From positions 282,459-346,458 of the forward strand of contig NMRB01000496.1 in assembly GCA_002633025.1 (NCBI GenBank): a DNA stretch of 64,000 bases, written 5' to 3'. Source of the DNA: Notospermus geniculatus (Eukaryota > Nemertea > Pilidiophora > Heteronemertea > Lineidae). The notes beneath the pieces were generated by a model. That model worked only from the letters and a program-made list of their open reading frames with translations. It was not told where the DNA came from and made no database searches. A program made the position numbers and the translations under genes. Shown here piece after piece: positions 22,373 through 34,411 of this stretch (within the stretch, counting starts at the first letter, position 1; the number at the start of each line of letters is the position of its first letter).

Positions 22373-23031
22373 ACATGTGGTAAGCGGAATGCTGATCGCG
22401 GAAACGGAACGCGGTATACGGAACGTGGTAAACATTCCGTGTGCTTCATTTGTCTGCACACGGTATCACTTCTGTTTTTGTAAGCATGGCGCCAGTTTGA
22501 TCCATCCCTGCCCAATCACCAGGCCCGTAGCTAGCATAGGGACAGGGGGGGGGCAAATGCCCCCCCCCCAGGCCAATTGTTCAAAAAAAAATTTTTTTCA
22601 GCAAAATCAAATGGGATAAAAGATCAGATTTATTCGTGTCTCAGAGTGCAAGAAATTGACATCAAATCGCATCTCAGAGCTTCTAATTTTCAAAATTTTT
22701 CTGGGGGAGGCCCCCCCAGACCCCCCGCAACACAGGCCCCTGTGGCGCTCGAAGGCCAAGCCTACGTCCGGGCAGCTCGTTTGCTTAAAATGCCCCCCTA
22801 GCGAAAAAAAGCTAGCTACGGCCCTGATCACAGTGCTCTGTTGCCGTGGATTTTTATTCCGGGTTGAAAAATCGCTACACCGAGTGATCGGTCTTCCGCA
22901 TTCTGCCTATCCGCGTTCCACAAACCGCTTACCCCGTGCAGATAAATGGATAAATGGAAATGGCTTGGAGTGAACAGACGTCTATTCTGTGTTTTGTTTC
23001 CGCGATCCACATTCTGCTTACCGCGTGTCAG
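22373..23031. repeat. Inverted-repeat element interrupted by a nested insertion
   Basis: Left end TGTGGTAAGCGGAATGCTGA then TCGCGGAAAC; the right end is its imperfect complement, GTTTCCGCGATCCACATTCT then GCTTACCGCG. The middle is split by the element at 22520-22826. Confidence 0.75.
22520..22826. mobile_element. CAGG/CCTG element with 5-bp target-site duplication (ATCAC)
   Basis: Termini CAGGCCCGTAGCTAGC / GCTAGCTACGGCCCTG are flanked by ATCAC at 22515-22519 and 22827-22831. G- and C-runs sit just inside the left end. Confidence 0.9.
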
Positions 23032-25212
23032 GTAAATGCAGCTTAAGAGCTTATTTGCGCAACAGTTGTGGCTTTGCTGCCTTCGAATAGCATTTAGAAC
23101 ATCATCAACTGCAAATCTAGGGTTAGAGATGTAATCCACTAGAATACGAAATTTGTAGTTTTGAAATTGTGATGTGAATTTCGTGGGCCGCGAAATTATT
23201 CTTATTGTCAGTTTTGATGCTGCAGTGACTCAATTCCCTTTAAGAGGTAGAACGTCCCAAAGAAATTAATATCACTATCAATGAAACAGATTTGACCGAG
23301 ATGAAAATTTATTGAACCCACTGGCATTGATGAAGGGTATAGGCCTGATATTCTAGAGTATTGTCAATGAAAGTTCACACCTGAATAACCCGTAGGCCTA
23401 GGTTTCACCTTACCTACATTATTTACATCAATTGTGGTCATGCTGTGGTGATATAGAACAGTGATGTTTTCATACTGGACTAGGCCACAATCAAAACACA
23501 ATCCAACCTCCCTTTGCTGACACCTCTAGGCCTACTTAGTGGACACCTCTCTTCTCTTAAAACCAAAAGGTTAATATGCAATAGCAGTAGATGCGTCCCT
23601 CCTTATCCAAGACTCCATACCTCCGGCAAAAACCCTACGACGCCAGTAATGATATGATATGATACATGTATGATATGATAAGACCCAAGATCTGCCTGTT
23701 TACAGGGTTGCTCAAGACTTCAACACATTCAGGCCAGGGCCCAATCTCGCCGGCCCAGAGTTATGGTATTCTGCGTTTTCGGTTTGCTCCACTTGTAAGT
23801 CATCCTGAGAATCTCAGGTCATTTACGGTCATCCCCTCCCTCGGAACCAAGTGCAAGAAGGTGAGCAGTTATGAAGACCCTAGGTACGAGGATCTCTTGT
23901 ACATTTGAAGGCAGAATCAGTAACATGACACATCTGACCTCTGTGTTGGAGATTGGCCGGGGCTGGGGAACAATTATGGGAAGCATAGGCCTAATCCTCC
24001 ATGCAAGGTTTAATGGTTTGAAGAGAAATAAATCAGAATCGTTTGAATTATTTTAATGGTTCATATATCTTTGCGATAATGATATTTGCGATATTGGAAT
24101 ATGAAAGACCACAGGAATGCATGATTTCGCTGTTTACCGGCGATGATGGGACAAATTTATTGCAATGGGAGTAAAAAAGCAATAAAATAAGAATAAATGT
24201 GGTTTTATCTGCAAGAGAAATACATCACATCGGATAAAACGACACCAATCAACTAAGTTTTGATTGTGAGCACCCATTTACTGACATATCCGCGAGGGCA
24301 ACCAAAAAATCTTGATCCAAACCCAAACCCTTGACCCTAGCCTAAATTATCAGGTGGCTATAGAGTTGTGTTCAGGTCGCTTCCTATTTCCACGAACAGA
24401 ACAAAGGATACATCTTGATGTGGTACTAATGATCGAGTAATCAAGAGCTGAAATATTCCAGTGATGTGACATAAGTCATTTTCATTAGAACTTCAAACAA
24501 AGCAAATATTTTCTCAAGTACAATAGGCCATTGTCATCTCCAAGTTTTCTCCTAGTCAGAACTCAGCGTGCTCAAGTTACAGACCTATAGATATGTACCG
24601 TACCAAATTTTTGGTGGGACCCATGTTTATGAGCGACGTGATGCCGTAGTGCATCCATGCTGATGCATTTGGACATCATGACGCCATGTAAACATGGTCG
24701 CAATTTATGGTACATAACTAGGCCTATTTGAAAATGGGCAAAAATAGTCTGGCAAAACTTGGCGCCACAAACACTGTGGTAAAATGACATTAACGGCGAA
24801 GAAATCTGCCCTGAATTTTGTCTAGGCTGGAAAATTTGGCAAAAAATTCTTAGGCCACAGGTAGTTGAAGGTACCCTCTTGAGATGTAACAACAAGGCAA
24901 GATTGCCCAAATGATTCTTCCACTTATGCCATTTGTTTTGTAACATGATCCCATTGTAACTTTACCAAATCAATGGCGTTTTAGAGAAAAACTCTCCAGA
25001 CACAGGTTATGAAAACATGAGTGGGGGTGGTTTGAAGTCTATGTCAAACTCTATCAAGTACTTGGCACACTGCGCTGAAAAAGTGTGAATTGGGTTAGTC
25101 GGTCTCATGGTTGAGCAAAAAGTGCAATCATTAAATATTGATGTGGTGACATGAAATTTTGAAAGTGATATAACAATTTTGATTACATGGTTATTTACCT
25201 TTGATTATATTT
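23032..25212. other. No supported gene
   Basis: Mostly unique-looking AT-rich sequence. A scrap resembling the GGCAAAAACCC-ACGACGCC SINE tail lies near 23620-23660. No spliceable ORF was recognised. Confidence 0.4.
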
Positions 25213-25377
25213 ACTAAATAAAGTCTTCTCCGATATTTGCAAATTTTTGATCCCCACTGGGCTTTTCCTCAGGCACTTTTGAGTCAAAATCCCAGAAGAC
25301 TGACTCAAAAGTGCCAGAGAAGACCTTGGTGGGGGTCGAAAATTTGCGAATAACGGAGGCGACTTTGTTTATACTGT
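25213..25377. repeat. Hairpin MITE, AAAGTC-TCTCCG / CGGAG-GACTTT ends
   Basis: The arms include GCAAATTTTTGATCCCCACT and its imperfect complement GGTGGGGGTCGAAAATTTGC, plus AGGCACTTTTGAGTC pairing with GACTCAAAAGTGCC. A relative is at 47825-47958. Confidence 0.8.
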
Positions 25378-26103
25378 GTCCTTTTGTGTCTGTTTTTTTG
25401 TGCTTCATTTTGAATTATTTACTAAAATTTGGCATCATTTTCACTTTGAGTGAACCTTACCTTTTCAACATCAACTGAACACATCCGTATCCTATTCTTG
25501 GTATATGTTTTGTACGTCACCTCCAACTCCATTTTTCAAAGTCTTCCAAGTTTTATTCCCAAAGTAATATCATGTATTCTGTTAATGCGAGTTTGTTCCT
25601 TAAGGCAAACATCAAAAGATTGGATAAATTAGATGGTTCTAAATATGAATTCATGAATCATGACATGACAGCAGCTACAGTTGACAGTCATGCATCCAGA
25701 TATCAACAACAGACAAAAAAATGTCGAAAATCTGCCTTTGTACTCCTTGTGATACTAAAAGATGTTAAAAAAGCAAGTTTGGAATTGATGCCTTCTTTGG
25801 TTCAGGCGTGGGGTTGTCAGTCCAAGCTGTTCCCAATCCTTCTTATCAAAACTTCCAGGAGAAATCACATATGAAGCAAATCTTCCTGACTTAATCTGTT
25901 CTGTTTTACTGGCACAATCTGAAATTGGATTCGTCCTGATATCGTAGGCCGGGAGAAGTCACATACATGTATCATAGGGCTACTTGTACACCAGTAGGTT
26001 ATTCCTATGATTTATGGGGCACTAGGACTCAACTCGACTCAACTCCATAATAATAACATGGAATGGAAGCACGATGCCACAGGGACTCAACTGGTCAGCC
26101 CAA

Positions 26104-26338
26104 CCTCCTCTCCACAACAACCCAAAGTTTGCGATGGCAAAATAGCAAACCCCAAGGAGGGGTCAAAACAATTAAATGGCATGCAACGTGACAATGAATA
26201 AACTTCCCTACCAAGAAAAAAAACAAAATCTGTCGAATCCTTTTTAAGCCGTCTTCCTATTAGAGCTGATTTTGGATAACACCACATACACGTAATTATA
26301 CGGTAGTTTTCCATAATTACCTCTCCAGAGTTATTTAA
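26104..26338 (+). repeat. 235-bp duplicated segment, copy 1
   Basis: Matches 26517-26751 at a fixed offset of 413 bases with about three substitutions. Confidence 0.9.
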
Positions 26339-26516
26339 CACATTCCCCGCCAGCATTTTTTTAAAAAGTAACTAGCCAGCGCCAGCATTTTAGCGATTTT
26401 TATCAAATTTCAAATTTCTCAAGAAAATTTATCACTTGAGATATGGGAACAAAGAACATGTCAATAGAAAGATCATAGCTCGTTGTTTCTGATACCACAA
26501 ACCATTTTGTTCTAAN

Positions 26517-26751
26517 CCTCCTCTCCACAACAACCCAAAGTTTGCGATGGCAAAATAGCAAACCCCAAGGAGGGGTCAAAACAATTAAATGGCATGCAAC
26601 GTGACAATGAATAAACTTCCCTACCAAGAAAAAAAACAAAATCTGTCGAATCCTTTTTAAGCCTTCTTCCTATTAGAGCTGTTTTTGGATAACACCACAT
26701 ACATGTAATTATACGGTAGTTTTCCATAATTACCTCTCCAGAGTTATTTAA
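26517..26751 (+). repeat. 235-bp duplicated segment, copy 2, preceded by an N
   Basis: Begins directly after the undetermined base at 26516. Low divergence and the adjacent N suggest an unmerged haplotype join. Confidence 0.9.
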
Positions 26752-28530
26752 TCACCAAAACGTCAAATCGGCATTTTTTTCCTCGAAACTACCGTAGCCT
26801 ATCAACATGAGCAAGGGTTTCAAGGAAAAGGCATGACCCCCAAAAAATGTCAGTGAAACTTCCATTGCTGTTTGGTGAAACACGCGATGGGTTAATCTCC
26901 TTATAATGTCCATTGGTATTGACTTCGAAGAACACAGGAACAGCAAATTAGACAATTTTTTTCTCTGTAGAACAACCTAAGAGTAGACAAGCATCGACTG
27001 TTTAACTGCATCTGTCCAAGATGACACCAAAAATAGATAAGGGTCGCTCGCTTATCTGTTTCTGATGACACCAAATTATTGTCTTTTTCTGCCAAGTTAC
27101 ACTTGATGACAAATAATGTCCCATTGTGCAAGAAAACATAACTCGTCTGGCGGTAAGTACTTTGGTAATTACTGCCACTGACAGCCTTATTTGGCATAAA
27201 TGGCTTGTCATTTGTCATTCTTTCCACTGGAAAACACAGGGCACGGTTGAAAGTACAGACATCGATCTGGCCGTCAGAGTGGCGCCGTGGAAAAATCGGG
27301 GCCTGTCACTGTTGAGGTCGCACGTTTGATCCTGAGTTGAGCCTGCTCCTCATATGATAGAGGGGACAACTCCCTTTGACATCGTTGGTTTTTGTGGGCA
27401 CTCCAGTTTCCTCCTGCTGTACATCTACTCACCCAATATTGTCTATGTACACAGGGTCAGTTTGATCTGGTTCGAGCCCAGGCAGGAAACTCACCAAAAA
27501 ATACGCGCACAAGCGAGCTATCTGCTGAGCAAACGGCCTCGAATGACTTTTTGCTCAGCAGATAGCTCCAGTGTGCGGCAGGCTTTAAAATCAGTCGGGC
27601 AAAAAAAAACCCGTGGGAGGTTTTAAGCAGAAGAAACATGTAAGTAGATAAATACATGTTCTTTCTTCTTGAAAACAACAAATTGACTGGTAAAACAAGG
27701 CATAGGCAGAAATGTTAACATAATTCACATTAAAACCAGCGTGGTTCCCCTGAACTGACTTGTCACGTTCCAGGTAATGAGACAAGTTTACAAAACATTT
27801 GACTTAATGTAATGAAGCATTCAGAAGTGGTTTACATACTGTAGGCCTACTTGCCCTTATATAGTATTTTCCTAAAAGAATGCCGACCCCGTTTATAGAA
27901 TACATGTTTCGAAATAAGCTTTTGGGAGTGGGCAGTGACAGAGTGGGTGTTGAAGTTTGTAGATTTTTTCGTTCAATGGATTATAGATTTCAATCCACAG
28001 TTAGTACAACTAAATGGGCTTTAACACTTTCAAAACTCTCACATGTAGCAGCGCCACCTAATAGTCAACAAACGAGGCAGAAAAACTCAAACTGACCAGC
28101 ATAAATTGCTCCAACTGAGCCAAAACAGTCCATGAATTGAGAAATTAATAGGTCAAAGTACCACTGGGATCCAACGGAAATTACAATCGATTTGGAAATC
28201 GTTGTTCATTACGGTGAGTCAACGATCCTAGATCAGGGCTCAATGGACCAGAACACCACGACTGATTGCATGTCTCCATCTGTCTTCGATCAACGCACTT
28301 AGCGTATCCCCCTCGATATCCACCCATAAACCATGCCGACAACTAGATAACCTCCAGCCAAAATCGGTATACTGGGCATTCGGAAGGAGATCTCAGGATC
28401 AATGCGATTCGTCGCATGGGTGCCAATCATAACGGAGCACACCTTTACAGTTCGCGATGGTGTCAATGGCAGACGGCCGCAGTTCATTGTTCACTTGATT
28501 GATTTTGCTATCATTTATCGATCAATATCC
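26752..28530. other. No supported gene; one hairpin
   Basis: A 19-base perfect inverted repeat starting GAGCTATCTGCTGAGC lies at 27515-27568. A weak tRNA-like stretch lies near 27265-27345. No coding exon is recognised. Confidence 0.4.
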
Positions 28531-28917
28531 TTATGGCCGGATCAATCTATCATAGGTTATGATAGGTGTTAAGATGAAAGGAAGAATGGCGTTAATAGAA
28601 TTTCTCTGAGCGTGTTCTGGTGTCGCAAGGAACTGTGCAAGATGAAGAGTCTTGGATCCTGGGCAGATGGGTCTACCCAGACTCTGACTTGATATCTTTG
28701 GCGCTAGTGGCAAACTTCTGAACTCCTTGAGTATTTCAGTGCCGACGTGGAAAGTGACAATCTTAGCATACTCAGGTTGTGCTTGAGACACTTCTAAAGT
28801 AGTACCTTTTGTGAAGTCCTCAGTTTGAGTGACTATGCAGTGCTGCCTCCTGTAAGCAGGATAGTCGAATGAGTGCTGGGTTTGATCCTCCTTCATGTAC
28901 TTACGAGGGTGACACAT
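28531..28917 (-). CDS. Doubtful 128-codon ORF
   Basis: Starts with ATG and ends TAA. Composition looks protein-like (QHSFDYPAYRRQHCIVTQTE; AQPEYAKIVTFHVGTEILK) and it does not overlap an obvious repeat. No domain is recognised. A strong donor-like GTAAGT sits in its first codons, so it could equally be an exon remnant or chance. No promoter or polyadenylation evidence. Confidence 0.25.
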   Translation of the reverse strand: MCHPRKYMKEDQTQHSFDYPAYRRQHCIVTQTEDFTKGTTLEVSQAQPEYAKIVTFHVGTEILKEFRSLPLAPKISSQSLGRPICPGSKTLHLAQFLATPEHAQRNSINAILPFILTPIITYDRLIRP

Positions 28918-29170
28918 TTTGACACTGCAAGTTTTTCTGCGATTCTGGTTAAAATTCTAATCTTTGCTTATCCATCATGGTTAAGGACGGACCATGAATA
29001 GAGACCATCACAAAATCCAGGTATCAGTCATGATCAAGAAGGATACTATAGCGCAGACGTCTCCAGTCTGTTGCTGTAACGATTGATTCCGATATCAATT
29101 ACTGATCAATGTACAATATGATCACTCTCTTAATCATACAAGTAATTGGACGATTGGCTGTTCGGATGTG

Positions 29171-29655
29171 GAGATGAGCCATGCTGGAGTGTGAAATGAA
29201 GCCAGAGCCATGCTGGAGTGTGGAATGAAGTCTGAGCCACGCTGGAGTGTAAAGTGAAGCCCAGGCCACGCTGGAGTGTGGAATGAAGCCTGAGCCATGC
29301 TGGAGTGTGGAATGAAGCCTGAACCATGCTGGAGTGTGAAATGAAGCCTGAGTCATGCTGGAGTGTGAAATGAAGCCTGAGCCATGCTGGAGTGTGGTCA
29401 TTCCACACTCCAGCATGGCTCACATGCTGGAGTGTGAAATGAAGCCTGAGCCATGCTGGAGTGTGGAATAAAGCCTGAGCCATGCTGGAGTGTGGTCATT
29501 CCACACTCCAGCATGGCTCACATGCTGGAGCGTGGAATGAAGCCTGAACCATGCTGGGGTGTGGAATGAGGCCTGAGCCATGCTGGAGTGTGAAATGAGG
29601 CCTGAACCATGCTGGAGTGTGGAATGAGCCATGCTGGAGTGTGGAATGAACCATG
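29171..29655. repeat. 29-bp minisatellite with two internal inversions
   Basis: The unit begins GAGCCATGCTGGAGTGTGGA. GCTGG recurs at 29183, 29212, 29241 and 29270. Twice (about 29384-29425 and 29485-29526) a unit is followed by its complement, giving CATGCTGGAGTGTGG...CCACACTCCAGCATG hairpins. Because 29 is not a multiple of 3, open frames arise in several phases. Confidence 0.95.
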
Positions 29656-30164
29656 GAGGGGCGAGCCACTATCATTGCTTCTGGGACCTTTCTGCTCATT
29701 TCTCCAGTCTATGATAGTTGTCAGGGGGGATTAAATGAATGCAGCTCAGATTTGACTTTGACACGAGTCCTTCCAAGGAGAACTGCCTCCAAGGCAATCT
29801 CAATAACAGCTTTCCTTGAGTTCCAGTCAAATAATCAGTGATTTGGATGATAAATGGGCTCATCAATGCTAATAACACAGAGTGTTTGAACCCATTAAAC
29901 ATTGACAACGTGTCTTGTTTCATTCAAATGGGAGTAAATCTTGATGAACATGGACGGAATGAGAATTGACGATCTCCTTAGCAACTGAGAAGGTGTCCCG
30001 TGCGGGAGATGGTACCTGGAAGGAAGGAAGTGGTGGGGATTGGGATAATCAATTGATGGGTTGCGGCTATCTCGGGATAGTTTTGCATGAAGAGATAGGA
30101 GTTCGGCATCACAGGCTTGTCGGGCTCGGTACTGGCTTAGTATATAGCTTGTGAGATGGCTCAT

Positions 30165-30362
30165 TGTGACATCACTTTTGACCGGCGGTCGACCGTGCTG
30201 ATGTCGACGAAAAAGTGCGCCATGTGTAGATCACATCATGGTTGAAGTCACACACACTCCAATTGCGCCGGTGACAAAGTGTGCCACTTGGGTGATGACA
30301 TCATTTGATGTCAATTTGACCGTCGTGATGGCAGAATTTCTGTGATGATGTCATCTGCACAG
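30165..30362. repeat. TGACGTCA-family MITE, degenerate copy
   Basis: Shares GTGATGATGTCATCTGCACA, the TCATGGTTGAAGT core and a GACAAAGTG block with 46703-46935 and 52002-52226. Confidence 0.65.
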
Positions 30363-31032
30363 GGCCTAGCATCGGGGATCTAAGGTTCAATGGGTGGGGT
30401 GATTGGAGTCCGTAATGTGTGAGTGGGGAATGATCAAAATTGGTGACAGTGTTAGGAATGGAATTCATAGATGACAATGGGATTGTTACCTGGTGGTAGA
30501 TGTGGGAAATAGGATTGGGGAGAGGATTTGGTATGGAGTGAAGATCAATTTGAAAATGCAAATGGTAAGGCCTGTGATTCATGACACAGGGCCTGGGGAA
30601 GGGATATACACAGTATGTTGAAAATTTGAGTTGTGGGTTCATCAGGGGAAGGGCAATGCTGGGTGACAACATGGATGGTTTTGCTTGCTGCCGAGAGAAC
30701 GAGATGAAGGGTAGGCCTATTCTCTAATGTCGATTTCAATCTACTATTAGCAACTTCAGAATCATATCAACATCTACCCCATTTCCTTTACTTGCCAATT
30801 TCACAACAGAGCAACCAGATTCCTTCGGTACATCATCTGATCTCCTAACGACAGAATCTGAAGGTCATCATTAAGGTCTCATATTTTGATGAGGGCTTGT
30901 GGCGTGGGTGACTGCGAGGTCATGACCAGGCTCAGGAAGTTTCCAACTTGAACGTAGGAGTGGGTTGCTCTAGGCTTGGCGGAAATATGAGGTGTTGGAA
31001 TTATCGGAAACAGTTTGTGGTTACATTCAGTC
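30363..31032. other. No supported gene
   Basis: A 123-codon minus-strand ORF (30301-30672), rich in Pro, Ser and His, overlaps the repeat at its end and has no recognisable domain. Confidence 0.35.
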
Positions 31033-31279
31033 TTAAAGGAGTTAGACGCCGAAGTTGTAAACAAGCTGGTTTGTTTACAAATATGGTCGGCAAACTAGTT
31101 TTATTCCTTCGTGCAGGTGGCAGCACCCGTGATCGTTAGACTGGTTCCCGGTCCGATGCAACTCACTCACGATATTCACGTCAGTACGTATCACCGACAA
31201 TAGGTGGCAGCACCGCAGGCGTCCGTGGATAGAGAACCAGTGAGTGAGTGTTTACAACTTCGGCGTCTAACTCCTTTAA
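31033..31279. repeat. 247-bp MITE, copy 2
   Basis: Differs from 16026-16272 at one base (CAGTACGTATC versus CAGTACATATC). It is flanked by TTAA on both sides and abuts another hairpin element. Confidence 0.92.
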
Positions 31280-31400
31280 GCCGCCCATACACGATCAATA
31301 TTATTGCACATATTATTGGGTGGAAGACAGTTTCGCAATAATATCGCGCATTTTGGTCCTCATGTTGTGCAATAATATTGAACATGTATGGGCGGCTTTA
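31278..31400. repeat. Hairpin MITE, AAGCCGCCCATACA ends
   Basis: Right end TGTATGGGCGGCTT. Inner arms carry CAATATTATTGCACA and its complement TGTGCAATAATATTG. Confidence 0.88.
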
Positions 31401-32384
31401 GGCCTTGCGAAAAAGCAGGGCATTCAGTTGGTCTTATGGTCATTGACTATAACATTTTCTGGCAATTTGGGTTTGGGCATGGGCAGATTACCGACACCTT
31501 AGCTCTGTATACAGGGCGCCACAAAAAAGCAAAAGCAGAGCCCTGGGCCTACGTCCCGGTATTTCATTAAGTTGTTTTTCAGATTAGGCCTGTGTGACAG
31601 GAAATATTAAGCATTGTGCAAAAATGAACTAAATTTTAATGAATATTGCGCTGCATTTTTTCAAATTGTTTTTGCAAAACTTCAAGTTACAGGATTATCA
31701 CAAAAACGTGTCGTTTGCTCTCATTTGTTAATCCAGGGGTAAACACTGACTCATCGAAATCAATACTAGCCTGAAACCATGAGGAACACGTCGGAAAAAG
31801 TTCTGCGAAAAGAAAGCTAATGGATGGTTTGACGTCATATCAACCGCAGACCAAACCTGGATGTCGCCTTGGAAACTTGTGATGACCTGGCGTAAAAAAT
31901 GTTGCTGAACGAATGCGATATCTACTGTTTGCTGATTTCTGTATTGTTATGATCTTCAAGGTTTATGATATTGTTTTTTTGTCTATATTCACGCTGAGGT
32001 GCGGCTAATTTTCACAAAGCAGGAGTCGATAAATCAAGTTGCCTAGACTCCGGTGGACTGGTAACACACCATGATATCTGTTGGTTTAACCCTTCTTATT
32101 CCGCTGCATCAGCACTTGCACGGCCGGTGGTGCCATCTGTAATGGGGAACCGAAGGAACTAACGTCACGACGTGGCGCTGTGAGTGGTGCAACTAGTTTT
32201 TTTTCTAACGTTATTTCCATTTATTTCTGGCATGAAAACAACCCTTTTTTTTCAGTCGCCTGGCATTAAAATTTACATCATCTTGTAGCAGACGAAAATT
32301 TCTTCATTTTTCGGTGCTTTTTTCCTTAAAATGAAGAGATAGGATGGTGATAATGACAACGTCTTTATCTCATTATTCATATAG
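31401..32384. other. No feature seen
   Basis: AT-rich sequence without a supported exon. Confidence 0.4.
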
Positions 32385-33466
32385 AATGAAATGGTCCATG
32401 GACCATGTGCTCACCGGGTTGGACATAATAGTCTAATGACAGAGGGAGGTACATATCAGTAATATGAGCAATCTGAGTCAAGTCATTCCCAAGTACATGA
32501 AGTAGGACTTTGAGTTTTGGGTTTATGCCACCTGGCGGCCATGTCCGATTGGGCCGGAACTTCACATGCACATGAAGGTCATCTGCAGGGGCCACATAGC
32601 ACATTGGAATGCTTTGGGTCCAAGTCGTTCCTGAGTTACAGCACTTTGATGATTTTCAGGTTACGCCACCTGGCGGCCATATTGGATGTCCGATCATGCC
32701 GAAACTTCACATGCACATAAAGGTCATCTGCACGGGGCCACATAGCACATTGGAGCGCTTTGGGTTAAGGCGTTCCTGATTTACAGCACTTTGATGATTT
32801 TTGGGTTACGCCACCTGGTGGCCACGTTTGAAGTCAAATCTGGCCGAAATTTGACGTACATGTAAAGGTCATCTAGAGGAAGGTAAATATCAAATTTGAG
32901 CACTCTGCGTCAAGCCGTTCCCGAGTAATAGCACTTACTTGATTTTCAGGTTACGCCACCTGGCGGCCATATTGGATATCCAATCGGGCCGAAACTTGGT
33001 ATTTTATAAGGTACCCCTCCAATGCATGTTTATGCAAGATATGAAGTCGCTCGGTGAAATAATGACAAACTTTGGCAGGTTCGTTACTTTTGTCGAACTT
33101 TGACCTCTGTGACCTTGAAAAGTAGGTCAAATCAAAAACCCGTTATATATGTTATGTATCCTTATTAGCTACACCTATGATAAAAATTTGGAGATGATCT
33201 AGTCATTAGTTCAGGAGTTATTGCACTTTTTGTGTTTTTGGTTTCCGCCACCTGGTGGCCAAGCTGAGAATCGGATCGGACCGAAACTTGGTGTCGTGGG
33301 TCGTCTGATCTAGGGGTATATATGTACCAAGTTTCAGATCAATAGCTCCAGCGGTTACGAAACGTGCCCTGCTAACGGACAACGACGGACGACGACGGAC
33401 GACGCCGGACGACGCCGGACGACGGACGCACAACCATTGTATAAGCTCACCACGGTGAGCTAAAAA
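32385..33466 (-). repeat. 145-bp-core element, copy I
   Basis: One end has the palindrome GGTCCATGGACC; the other has AAGCTCACCACGGTGAGCTA. CCACCTGG boxes start at 32528, 32666, 32811, 32956 and 33248, with spacings 138, 145, 145 and 292. A GGACGACGAC-rich block precedes the second palindrome. Given as minus because copy III runs in the opposite direction. Confidence 0.9.
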
Positions 33467-34069
33467 TGTACAGCTGATTTTTTCGTGACATAGCATCAAC
33501 ACTTAAAACGATGTTAATGATGTCGGTTCGGTCGCACCACTCGCAATCCCGACCTGCCGGGATAAATGGCACGCGGGTTCCTCATTCTATACCAAGAAGA
33601 GGTTCCTCATGTGCATTCTCGATCAACCTGCCGTGTGTATTGAGTTAATTTTTTCATAGGCTCATGATGTTCGGTCAAATGCAAGGTACACTTTCTGAAC
33701 CACCCTTATGAACTGGACAAGGCGTTAACATCCCCTCATGACCCAAATAAAGTAATCCCGAATATGGAGTCTTCAGCATCACTCGTATATGCCGAAGATA
33801 GAGTTTGTCAAATTTATGTCCCTGACCTGACATAAACCTGGTTCTATCAGGTCACCCTATCTATATTCACATCTTCAACCATTTTGATTACAGAAGCCAT
33901 AGACACTCATTGCTCAAGGTAACCTTAACCCCAACCTCCCCAGAATCAGGAGGAAAGCTTACAAGTTCCTATTAGAACATGTCATATGATCGTTTGGAGG
34001 AAACGTTTCATCTCGAACTTTTCTTGACAGCCTCAGGGACCACTATCCATTGTGAGAAAGCAACATCAT

Positions 34070-34411
34070 CAGGGGTGGATCTACGATTTCGGGAAACAGG
34101 GGGCGCACTGTGTTAGAAACATTGAAGTCTGCGGTGAATTTAAATGATTTGCTCCAAAGGGGCTGTTCACTTAAGGGTCAATTTTACAAAATCCCAAGAA
34201 CCACATTTTTGGCCTATTGGCCTGAGTAGACTCTCCAGTAGAGGCTTGTGCAGTCAGGCGTGAGGGGAGTATGACATAAGCAAGAAAGAGGCCAGGGCAA
34301 TGTAATTCTTAGATTTATATTGTACAATTGAGCCTTAAGTGAACAGCCCCTTTCAGAATTACAGATTTGTTGGTCAAAAGGGGGGGCGTGCGCACCCGGG
34401 ATCCACGCCTG
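34070..34411. mobile_element. CAGG/CCTG element with 5-bp target-site duplication (ATCAT), carrying an insertion
   Basis: Termini CAGGGGTGGATC / GATCCACGCCTG, flanked by ATCAT at 34065-34069 and 34412-34416. It is homologous in reverse to 56512-56689, which lacks the inner insertion. Confidence 0.85.
34156..34353. repeat. Nested MITE, AAAGGGGCTGTTCACTTAAG ends
   Basis: Right end CTTAAGTGAACAGCCCCTTT is a perfect complement. It sits inside the element at 34070-34411. Confidence 0.88.

Noticed and set aside
29171-29655. CRISPR-like array of 29-bp repeats
   Set aside because: Units are contiguous with no unique spacers, and the DNA is animal nuclear sequence.
29099-29699. Four overlapping minus-strand ORFs with repeated FHTPAWLRLHS-like peptides
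   Set aside because: They are the 29-bp minisatellite read in three phases; because 29 is not a multiple of three, every phase gives the same peptide.
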